Assembly: GCA_937959145.1 (NCBI GenBank) | Contig: CALGMC010000268.1 | Location: forward strand, 1-6,953 | Source of the DNA: an uncultured Chlorobiales bacterium | Lineage (GTDB): Bacteria > Bacteroidota > Chlorobiia > Chlorobiales > Thermochlorobacteraceae | Direction of reading: 5' to 3' | Length of the DNA stretch: 6,953 nucleotides | Shown here: positions 1 to 5,534 of the stretch, one piece after another | How positions within the stretch are numbered: position 1 is the stretch's first letter | Layout: every line of letters begins with the position of its first letter | Translations under genes and position numbers: made by a program | Notes under the pieces: generated by a model | Database searches by the model: none | Seen by the model: only the letters and a program-made list of their open reading frames with translations | Told to the model about the DNA's origin: nothing

Positions 1-18
1 GAACACCAACCATAACGC

Positions 19-1017
19 ATGAAACGAATTTTAAGCGGAATGCGCCCGACGGGCAAATTGCACTTGGGGCACTATGTCGGCGCACTTGAAAATTGGGTCG
101 TCTTGCAAGAAAGCGGCGAATACGAAACATATTTTCTCATCGCCGATTATCACTCCCTCACCACAAACTTGGATTCAAGCCACACCTACCAAAATTCGGT
201 CGAGATGGCAATCGATTGGTTGGCGGCGGGCATCAACCCTGAAAAGAGTCCGATTTTTCGCCAATCGCAAATCAAAGCGCATACAGAACTCTTTTTGATT
301 TTTTCGCTTCTGATTACCACTTCGCGCCTCGAGCGCAATCCTTCGCTCAAAGAGCAAGTGCGCGACTTGGAATTAGACACCATTTCTTACGCGCATCTCG
401 GTTATCCTGTTTTGCAGGCGGCGGATATTTTGCTCTACAAAGGCTCGGTTGTGCCTGTTGGCGAAGACCAACTGCCGCACATTGAAATCACACGCGAAAT
501 TGCACGCCGATTCAATCAAGCCTATCCGAAGCCCAACGGTGAAGCCGTGTTTCCCGAACCCGAAGGGAAAATCACCCAATTTGCGCGGTTGGTCGGTTTA
601 GATGGCAAGGCGAAAATGTCAAAATCGCTTGGCAATACGATTCTGCTTTCTGACCCGCTCATCGAGGTCGTGAAGAAAGTGCGCACCGCCGTTACTGACA
701 CGGCAAAAGTCCGCAAGCACGACCCGGGCAATCCTGATGTGTGCACGGTTTTTACTTATCACAAACGATTCACCCGCGCCGAAGAGGTCAAGCAAATCGA
801 TGCTGATTGTCGAAGCGGCGCGCTCGGCTGTGTCGATTGCAAAACGCGATGCGCAGCAAGCATTTCAGAATTTCTCGCGCCTATCTTGGAGCGACGCGCA
901 CAGTTAGAACAAAAGCCCGACGACGTGAAAGCCATTCTGCTCGAGGGCGAAGCACGCGCCAAACAAATCGCCGAACAAACCATGTCGGAAGTCCATGACG
1001 CTATGAGACTTGGATAA
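19..1017 (+). CDS. trpS: Tryptophanyl-tRNA synthetase (TrpRS)
   Basis: This cytoplasmic class I aminoacyl-tRNA synthetase activates tryptophan with ATP and charges tRNA-Trp. The class I HIGH-type signature is HLGH at residues 15-18, after the family-typical start MKRILSGMRPTGKLHLGHY. ADIL lies at 135-138, GEDQ at 148-151 and the second signature KMSKS at 199-203. A cysteine group (C264, C271, C274, C278) sits in the C-terminal helical region, where many bacterial TrpRS have a CR-G--GC--CK segment. The length of 332 residues is normal for bacterial TrpRS, and the gene is complete. The ATG at 19 is the only start that keeps the conserved N-terminus. No Shine-Dalgarno is visible in the 18 bases upstream, as is usual in Bacteroidota. 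The next gene follows on the same strand with 43 bases between this stop and its preferred ATG, so co-transcription is likely. No attenuator or T-box is visible, but the upstream region lies outside the window. Confidence 0.97.
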   Translation: MKRILSGMRPTGKLHLGHYVGALENWVVLQESGEYETYFLIADYHSLTTNLDSSHTYQNSVEMAIDWLAAGINPEKSPIFRQSQIKAHTELFLIFSLLITTSRLERNPSLKEQVRDLELDTISYAHLGYPVLQAADILLYKGSVVPVGEDQLPHIEITREIARRFNQAYPKPNGEAVFPEPEGKITQFARLVGLDGKAKMSKSLGNTILLSDPLIEVVKKVRTAVTDTAKVRKHDPGNPDVCTVFTYHKRFTRAEEVKQIDADCRSGALGCVDCKTRCAASISEFLAPILERRAQLEQKPDDVKAILLEGEARAKQIAEQTMSEVHDAMRLG

Positions 1018-1060
1018 ATTTTTTATCTTCTCGAAAACACGTTCAACAAAACCACTGCCC

Positions 1061-2248
1061 ATGCTCGAGAGCGATTTCCGTCAAACCTTCAACGCCACGT
1101 TCAAGACCGAAACTTACGAAGCCCTTATTGCTGACCTCAACCAAAGCGGCAAAAACTCGTTAGAATTTCGCGTGAGCGAAACACCGTTTTTTCCATCAAA
1201 AGAACTGACCAATGAACTGATTTCAGCGGCGAACAGCATTGCCGACGACCTTCGCACCGAACGCATTTGGTCGCGCCTCCGCGACGCCATTCCATCAGAA
1301 CTTCATGTGCCAAACGAAGACCCACACCCGCAATTTCTTCAAATCGATTTCGCCATCTGCGAAGACCAAAACGGCAACCCGCTTCCGCAACTCATCGAGC
1401 TGCAAGGCTTTCCGACCGTCTTCGCTTTTCAAGCCTTACTCGACGAAAAACTGCGCCAACACTACCCGATTCCCGCCGACTTGAAATCCTACTTCAACGG
1501 ACTTTCACGCGAGACTTACTTATCCGCACTCAAAGAAATTTTGCTCGGCAATTCCGACCCCGAAAACGTCATTCTCTTGGAAATCGAGCCCGATAAACAA
1601 AAAACGCGCATCGATTTTCACATGACCGAAGCCTACTTCGGCGTTACGCCTGTGTGTTTAACCGATGTCAAACGGCGTGGCTCAAAACTTTACTATCGAA
1701 AAAACGGCAGAGAAATTCCGATTGAGCGCATCTACAACCGCGTGATTTTTGACGAGTTAGACAAAAAAACGCTCTCGTTTGATTTTTCCTTTCAAGACGA
1801 CCTCGAGGTCAAATGGCTCAACCATCCGAACTGGTTTTTCAAAATTTCCAAATTCTGTCTGCCGCTCTTTCAAAGCAAATACGCACCCAAATGCTACTTC
1901 CTTTCCGACCTTGAACGCTACCCCGACGACTTGGAAAATTACGTCGCCAAGCCGCTCTTCTCGTTTTCAGGCGGCGGCGTGCTGATTGATGTAACAAAGG
2001 AAGATTTGGATAACATCGCGGATAAATCGAATTACCTTTTGCAACAGAAAGTCAATTACGCCCCCGCTATCCAGACGCCCGAAGGCGGCACAAAGGTCGA
2101 AGTGCGCATGATGTTCTTTTGGCGCGATGGCGACGAAAAACCCATGCTTGTGAATAATCTTGTTCGAATGAGTCGTGGAAAACTGATTAACACGATGTTC
2201 AACAAGGTGCAAAACTGGACAGGCTCGAACATTGCCTATCACCTTTGA
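1061..2248 (+). CDS. Putative ATP-grasp-like protein, function unknown
   Basis: This 395-residue soluble protein has no signal peptide or membrane segment. The C-terminal third looks like an ATP-grasp core. AKPLFSFSGGGV (K297, glycines 304-306) resembles the ATP-binding lysine plus glycine-rich loop. LLQQKV follows, then KVEVRMMFFW (E347, R349). The end, NNLVRMSRGKLINT with WTGSN (N365, N366, N377, N390), offers metal- or phosphate-binding residues like those closing ATP-grasp sites. YNRVIFDEL in the middle recalls ATP-grasp ligases of the glutathionylspermidine-synthase or peptide-ligase type. The family assignment is inferred from motifs, and no substrate can be named. The reading frame also has a TTG at 1010 that overlaps the trpS stop by 8 bases. 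I prefer the ATG at 1061 because the 17 extra residues are low in character and overlap trpS. Neither start has a Shine-Dalgarno. Codon use (GAC, CTC, GGC) matches trpS, so it is probably native and perhaps expressed with trpS. Confidence 0.6.
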   Translation: MLESDFRQTFNATFKTETYEALIADLNQSGKNSLEFRVSETPFFPSKELTNELISAANSIADDLRTERIWSRLRDAIPSELHVPNEDPHPQFLQIDFAICEDQNGNPLPQLIELQGFPTVFAFQALLDEKLRQHYPIPADLKSYFNGLSRETYLSALKEILLGNSDPENVILLEIEPDKQKTRIDFHMTEAYFGVTPVCLTDVKRRGSKLYYRKNGREIPIERIYNRVIFDELDKKTLSFDFSFQDDLEVKWLNHPNWFFKISKFCLPLFQSKYAPKCYFLSDLERYPDDLENYVAKPLFSFSGGGVLIDVTKEDLDNIADKSNYLLQQKVNYAPAIQTPEGGTKVEVRMMFFWRDGDEKPMLVNNLVRMSRGKLINTMFNKVQNWTGSNIAYHL

Positions 2249-2266
2249 GCCACACTTACCCTTTGC

Positions 2267-2297
2267 GCCTGAAACGTTCGCCCACAGGCTTTGTTAT
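2267..2297 (+). terminator. Weak possible terminator hairpin after the ATP-grasp-like gene
   Basis: GCCTG at 2267-2271 pairs with CAGGC at 2285-2289 across a 13-base loop, followed by the T-rich TTTGTTATT. The 5-bp stem and long loop make it weak. It lies 18 bases after the stop at 2248, where a terminator would be expected before the AT-rich gene pair. The rest of the 95-base gap holds no convincing promoter match. Confidence 0.25.
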
Positions 2298-2343
2298 TAC
2301 TCTACTCCAAGCGTTCAGCATAAACTTTTCTTAAACTTGTGTC

Positions 2344-3126
2344 ATGGAAAAAATTGGTTTCATAGAGATAAGAATCACAGGTTCAAAGGGAAACCTTGAC
2401 CTTTCACCCGACCACTACGACATTCGGGAGATTATCTTTATTCTTGAAAACGCAGAAAAATTGTTGTATCCAGGCGATAGGAAAAGCCGACCAACCATTA
2501 GTTACAAAATTGAAGAAGGCTCAGTAAGGCACATCTTAAAGACTTCCATTCAACATATCATTGCTTTCAACGCAATCATTGGGCAGGTCAAACAAGTTCA
2601 AAACATTGACTTTCTTGATTTGGAGACTGCAAGAGCATTTGAAAACATACAGAATATCGCAACCAAACATGACTATGTTTTCAGCATCAAAACATCGCTT
2701 GAGCATACAAACGAAGTGAGAGTTGATAAAACGACAAGGTATTACAGGACAGAAGCAATTTGGGCAGACGCTGAATTTTATTTCTATGGAAAAGTTACAA
2801 ATGCAGGCGGCAAAGACAGAGCCAATATCCACATTCTCACCGAAGAACTCGGAACAGTCAGAATCGAAACACCGATTCGCTTTTTGGAGCAATATAGCGA
2901 GAACTTACTCTACAAGACTTTTGGTATAAGAGCAACAGGAAAGCAACATATAGAAACGGGTGAAATAGATACATCAACATTGAAGTTTGTTGAGTTGGTT
3001 ACCTATCAACCCAAATATGACGAGCAATATCTAAAAGCACTTCGCGACAAAGCCAAAACATCTTGGCTCGGTAGCCTAAACCCCGATGCGTGGTTGAAAG
3101 AAATTAGGGGAGGATATGAGGCATAA
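2344..3126 (+). CDS. Uncharacterised protein, putative partner/antitoxin of the downstream PIN protein
   Basis: I do not recognise the family with certainty. The 260-residue protein is soluble, with no signal peptide or membrane span. Residues 5-12 (GFIEIRIT) start a strand-rich N-terminal part, followed by an EGSVRHILKTSIQHI-type segment at 58-72 and a helix to about residue 108. Residues 112-220 alternate short strands (AEFYFYGKV at 143-151, GTVRIETP, FGIRATGKQ), suggesting a small beta-barrel or OB-like fold. The tail, residues 225-260, is charged and helical and ends NPDAWLKEIRGGYEA. That resembles the toxin-wrapping C-termini of some antitoxins that accompany PIN toxins. It overlaps the PIN gene by 11 bases, which implies translational coupling. 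GC is low: two hand-counted 60-base rows gave 40% and 35%, against 53% and 63% for rows in trpS and gltX. That suggests acquisition by transfer. It is far longer than usual VapB antitoxins (about 80 residues). A nucleic-acid-binding partner or an effector subunit are alternatives. Confidence 0.75.
   Translation: MEKIGFIEIRITGSKGNLDLSPDHYDIREIIFILENAEKLLYPGDRKSRPTISYKIEEGSVRHILKTSIQHIIAFNAIIGQVKQVQNIDFLDLETARAFENIQNIATKHDYVFSIKTSLEHTNEVRVDKTTRYYRTEAIWADAEFYFYGKVTNAGGKDRANIHILTEELGTVRIETPIRFLEQYSENLLYKTFGIRATGKQHIETGEIDTSTLKFVELVTYQPKYDEQYLKALRDKAKTSWLGSLNPDAWLKEIRGGYEA
3106..3118 (+). promoter_or_regulatory. Shine-Dalgarno sequence of the PIN gene
   Basis: AGGGGAGG at 3106-3113 lies directly before the ATG at 3116, inside the end of the upstream gene. 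It is the only strong Shine-Dalgarno match seen before any start in this window. It supports the ATG at 3116 and efficient coupled translation of the second gene of the pair. Confidence 0.6.
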
Positions 3127-3595
3127 AGCCGTTTTACTTGATACCAGTTTCTTTATTCGTTTCTTGAACGATACTGACACACTGTTTGAAAAAGCCGACG
3201 GCTATTTCCGATACTTTTTGCAGAAAGAAATTACGATGATGATTTCAACGATTAGTATTGCTGAATATTGCGTCGGTGGTGATGTTCAAGAACTTCCTTT
3301 AAGAAACTTGCAAATTGTTCCTTTCAACTTAGACCATGCAGAACGCACAGGCGAGTTTGCCAAAATCGTTTTTCAGAACAAAGGGACATTGAAACTAAAA
3401 GAGCGCAACCTTATCCCGAACGACACCAAGCTTTTTGCTCAAGCCGACCGCGAGAAAACAATAGAATTTTACCTCTCGTCAGATAGGGAGAGTTTAAAGA
3501 TTTACAACTTGCTCAAACGAGAAATTACCCTGAATTTTCAGTTTATTGATTTGAATGTTCCACATAACGAGACATTCGGACGGCTCAACATCTAA
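3116..3595 (+). CDS. PIN-domain protein, probable VapC-like ribonuclease toxin
   Basis: The 159-residue protein matches the PIN fold layout. It opens with VLLDTSFFIRFL (D9), continues with STISIAEYCVGG (E50), then NDTKLFAQA (D103), and has a further acidic residue at SSDRE (D123). These would form the usual metal-binding acidic site of Mg2+/Mn2+-dependent PIN ribonucleases. NLDHAERTGEFAK at 71-83 fits the helix typical of VapC-type proteins. The length is slightly above the usual 130-145 because residues 84-100 form an extra lysine-rich stretch (FQNKGTLKLKERN). The start ATG overlaps the upstream 260-residue gene by 11 bases. By family knowledge, PIN toxins cleave tRNA or rRNA and are neutralised by a protein encoded just upstream. 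The actual target here is unknown. The AT-rich composition (33% GC in one counted 60-base row) matches its partner and not the flanking synthetase genes. Confidence 0.8.
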   Translation: MRHKAVLLDTSFFIRFLNDTDTLFEKADGYFRYFLQKEITMMISTISIAEYCVGGDVQELPLRNLQIVPFNLDHAERTGEFAKIVFQNKGTLKLKERNLIPNDTKLFAQADREKTIEFYLSSDRESLKIYNLLKREITLNFQFIDLNVPHNETFGRLNI

Positions 3596-3612
3596 ACGAA
3601 GAAAACGGAACG

Positions 3613-3630
3613 ACCGATAACATCGGTTTT
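3613..3630 (+). terminator. Possible intrinsic terminator after the PIN gene
   Basis: ACCGAT (3613-3618), loop AAC, ATCGGT (3622-3627), then TTT and G. The 6-bp perfect stem begins 17 bases after the PIN stop, with a short T run. It overlaps the left arm of the larger inverted repeat at 3616-3741, so the two folds exclude each other. It could be part of that element and not a true terminator. Confidence 0.4.
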
Positions 3631-3741
3631 GCATCAGGCGTGGCGACAACTTCTATTGACAATTTGTAGTATGGTTGAAAAGTGGTTCTTCGCATTAAGC
3701 ATTGTGTAAAAGCCAGTTCCGCCAATCTGCAAAACGTTATC
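3616..3741. repeat. Imperfect inverted repeat resembling an attC-type recombination site
   Basis: The outer arms are GATAAC (3616-3621) and GTTATC (3736-3741). Next come GTTTTGCA (3626-3633) and TGCAAAAC (3728-3735), a perfect 8-bp pair. After unpaired TCA on the left and AATC on the right, GGCG (3637-3640) pairs with CGCC (3720-3723). The left arm has four extra unpaired bases, ATCG, between the outer two boxes. Paired boxes split by asymmetric spacers around a variable centre of about 80 bases is the plan of integron attC sites, and AAC/GTT ends recall their R''/R' cores. However, the strict RYYYAAC/GTTRRRY consensus is not met. No integrase gene is visible. It lies between the AT-rich gene pair and gltX, so it may mark the right end of a mobile cassette. 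Alternatives are a relic transposable element or a miniature inverted-repeat element. Confidence 0.5.
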
Positions 3742-3745
3742 TTTG
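3738..3745 (+). promoter_or_regulatory. Candidate Bacteroidota-type promoter -7 element of gltX
   Basis: TATCTTTG matches the Bacteroidota consensus TAnnTTTG at every fixed position and lies 39 bases before the gltX ATG, leaving room for a short leader. No TTG stands at the expected upstream distance (about 19-21 bases); GTTCC at 3716-3720 is the nearest weak match. Its first bases fall in the right arm of the inverted repeat. Confidence 0.45.
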
Positions 3746-3784
3746 CACTTCTTTTCACTTTGAATTCAGACACTTTTGTTTGCT

Positions 3785-5305
3785 ATGGCAATTTCAGACA
3801 CTGTTAGAACGCGCTTTGCGCCGTCGCCGACGGGCTATGTCCATGTTGGCGGACTTCGCACCGCACTTTACAATTACCTTTTCGCCAAAAAACACGGCGG
3901 CAAATTTATCCTTCGCATTGAAGATACCGACCAAACACGCCTTGTGCCGGGCGCGGCAGAAAACATCGAGAACGTGTTAGAATGGGCAGGTTTAATTCCT
4001 GATGAAAGCCCGCGACGTGGCGGCGACTTCGGTCCCTACACACAATCCCAGCGATTGCACCTCTACAAACACTACTGTGAGCAACTCATCGCCGAAAAGA
4101 AAGCCTACTACTGCTTCTCGACGCCCGAAGAGTTGGAAGAAGTTCGCAAACTCCAACAAAAGCAAGGCTTGCAGCCGAAGTATAATCGCAAGTGGCTTCC
4201 CGAATCCATGGGCGGCTCAATGCCTGAAAGCAAAATCAAAGAAGCACTCGACTCGGGCATTCCGAAAGTGGTGCGCATGAAAGTGCCTGACGGGATTACG
4301 ATTAAAGTTCATGATGTCATTCGCGGCACGGTCGAGTTCGATTCCGCCGTCGTCGACGACCAAGTGCTCCTGAAAGCCGACGGATTCCCAACCTATCACT
4401 TGGCAGTGGTCGTCGATGATTACTTGATGAAAATTACGCATGTGATTCGTGGCGAAGAGTGGCTTTCTTCCACGCCGAAGCATGTGTTGCTCTACGAATT
4501 TTTCGGCTGGGAAAAGCCTGTGTATGCGCATGTGCCGCTGCTGTTGAACCCTGACCGCACGAAACTCTCGAAGCGTCAGGGCGATGTTGCCGTTGAAGAT
4601 TACATCAAAAAAGGATTCAGCCGCGACGCGCTCATTAACTTTGTCGCACTTTTAGGCTGGAACCCCGGAAGCGGTAGCGAACAAGAAATTTTCACGCTCG
4701 AGGAATTGCACGAACAGTTTTCGCTCGAGCACGTGGGCAAATCGGGCGCGATATTTAACCTTGAAAAACTCAGTTGGATTGAAAAAGAACACATTCGCCG
4801 CAAGAGCGATAACGAACTTGCTAATCTCATTCGCCCGATTCTTTCAGACGCTTTGAAAACGCGCCAAACAGAACTACCACTTGAAACTATCACGAGCGAG
4901 GATTATCTGATAGCCGTTGCCCGAGAAATGAAAGAGCGCGTGCATTTTATTCACGAGTTCGTTACATTCAGCAGTTATTTTTTCTTTGAGCCTGAAACCT
5001 ACGAGGAGGAGGCGGTCAAAAAGCGATGGAAAGAAAACACAAACGCGCTGTTGTTGGCGTTCGCCGCACAGTTAGAAGCCTTGCCTGCCTTCACGGCATC
5101 AGAGATTGAATCGGCATTAAAATCGTTCTGTGAGTCGAAGGGCATCAAAACGGCGGAGATGGTTCACCCGATTCGGCTGGCGGTGTCGGGCGCGAGTTTC
5201 GGACCGAGCCTCTTTCACATGCTCGAAATTTTGGGCAAAGATGCCGTCTGCCGACGCATCAAGCGCGCCACCGAACGCCTAAAAGCCGAGCCTACAACGG
5301 CATAA
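3785..5305 (+). CDS. gltX: Glutamyl-tRNA synthetase (GluRS)
   Basis: This class I synthetase attaches glutamate to tRNA-Glu in the cytoplasm. Translated from the ATG at 3785 it has 506 residues, normal for bacterial GluRS. The N-terminal signature is FAPSPTGYVHVGGLRTALYN at 11-30, with the HIGH equivalent HVGG at 20-23. The amino-acid and acceptor-binding part includes GFPTYHLAVVVDD and GEEW at 223-226. The second class I signature is KLSKR at 260-264. The remainder to 506 is the helical anticodon-binding region, ending KRATERLKAEP. The YYCFS segment has only one cysteine where some GluRS have CxC, so a zinc site there is unlikely. A TTG three codons upstream (3776) could extend it by MFA, but the ATG gives the family-typical start. 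No Shine-Dalgarno is present. The gene stands alone between the AT-rich block and a strong terminator. Confidence 0.97.
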   Translation: MAISDTVRTRFAPSPTGYVHVGGLRTALYNYLFAKKHGGKFILRIEDTDQTRLVPGAAENIENVLEWAGLIPDESPRRGGDFGPYTQSQRLHLYKHYCEQLIAEKKAYYCFSTPEELEEVRKLQQKQGLQPKYNRKWLPESMGGSMPESKIKEALDSGIPKVVRMKVPDGITIKVHDVIRGTVEFDSAVVDDQVLLKADGFPTYHLAVVVDDYLMKITHVIRGEEWLSSTPKHVLLYEFFGWEKPVYAHVPLLLNPDRTKLSKRQGDVAVEDYIKKGFSRDALINFVALLGWNPGSGSEQEIFTLEELHEQFSLEHVGKSGAIFNLEKLSWIEKEHIRRKSDNELANLIRPILSDALKTRQTELPLETITSEDYLIAVAREMKERVHFIHEFVTFSSYFFFEPETYEEEAVKKRWKENTNALLLAFAAQLEALPAFTASEIESALKSFCESKGIKTAEMVHPIRLAVSGASFGPSLFHMLEILGKDAVCRRIKRATERLKAEPTTA

Positions 5306-5336
5306 TTCTATCATTCATTGCCCACCCTGAAATTTG

Positions 5337-5370
5337 AAAGAGACGCGCCCTGCGTCTCTTTTTGTTTTGC
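5337..5370 (+). terminator. Intrinsic terminator of gltX
   Basis: AAAGAGACGC (5337-5346) pairs perfectly over 10 bp with GCGTCTCTTT (5352-5361) across the loop GCCCT, followed by TTGTTTTGC. It lies 31 bases after the gltX stop. This is the strongest terminator in the window. Confidence 0.85.
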
Positions 5371-5380
5371 AAAGCGAATG

Positions 5381-5470
5381 TTCCCCGTTCAAAATCAAAA
5401 TTCGCTCAAAATCAAGGACAAAATGACAAACGTTTGCTATTTCCCCGCCCCTTTTTCCGTCCGATTTTAG
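5381..5470. repeat. Direct repeat copy 1, upstream of the seven-repeat exported protein
   Basis: It aligns without gaps to 6702-6791 (shift 1321) with 80 of 90 positions identical, including a 47-base perfect block at 5398-5444. The block contains CAAACGTTTG (5427-5436), a perfect 10-bp palindrome. Differences cluster at both ends. It lies between the gltX terminator and the next gene, and the perfect block ends 90 bases before the ATG at 5535. It could be an interspersed intergenic repeat, a promoter/operator region or part of a transcribed leader. A reverse-strand reading frame crosses it, but differences between the copies change residues freely, so it is probably not coding. Confidence 0.85.
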
Positions 5471-5473
5471 CCT

Positions 5474-5491
5474 TGCCGTTTTGAAGCGGCA
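5474..5491 (+). other. Hairpin following repeat copy 1
   Basis: TGCCGTT (5474-5480) pairs with AGCGGCA (5485-5491), with one G-T wobble and loop TTGA. It starts 3 bases after the aligned repeat and 61 bases before the ATG at 5535. The equivalent position in copy 2 also holds a hairpin with a different stem sequence. No T run follows, so a terminator is unlikely here. Confidence 0.5.
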
Positions 5492-5534
5492 TGTTCTAAA
5501 CAACTCGCAAACTCTCTAAACTTTTTTACAAACA

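Noticed and set aside
1010..1060. TTG start at 1010 for the ATP-grasp-like gene.
   Set aside because: It overlaps trpS by 8 bases with no Shine-Dalgarno, and the extra 17 residues show no conserved character. The ATG at 1061 is simpler.
1967..2242. Reverse-strand 91-residue frame inside the ATP-grasp-like gene.
   Set aside because: It is a shadow of the forward gene, which has clear motifs over the same stretch.
2332..2339. TAAACTTG just before the ATG at 2344 as a -7 promoter element.
   Set aside because: It is one base off TAnnTTTG, would give a leaderless message, and no TTG lies at the right distance upstream. Too weak to annotate.
2536..2892. Reverse-strand 118-residue cysteine-rich frame inside the 260-residue gene.
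   Set aside because: It is antisense to a forward gene with a coupled downstream partner. The cysteines arise from the reversed codons and no motif spacing is regular.
3585..3773. Reverse-strand 62-residue frame between the PIN gene and gltX.
   Set aside because: It covers the inverted repeat exactly and has no start signal or recognisable domain. The DNA structure explains the region better.
5315..5503. Reverse-strand reading frame over repeat copy 1, sharing the peptide EIANVCHFVLDFERI with a frame over copy 2 (6456-6815).
   Set aside because: The shared peptide is explained by the shared DNA. Where the copies differ, residues change (L/S, N/K, H/D) with no bias to silent positions. The second frame also runs back into the propeller gene's coding strand.
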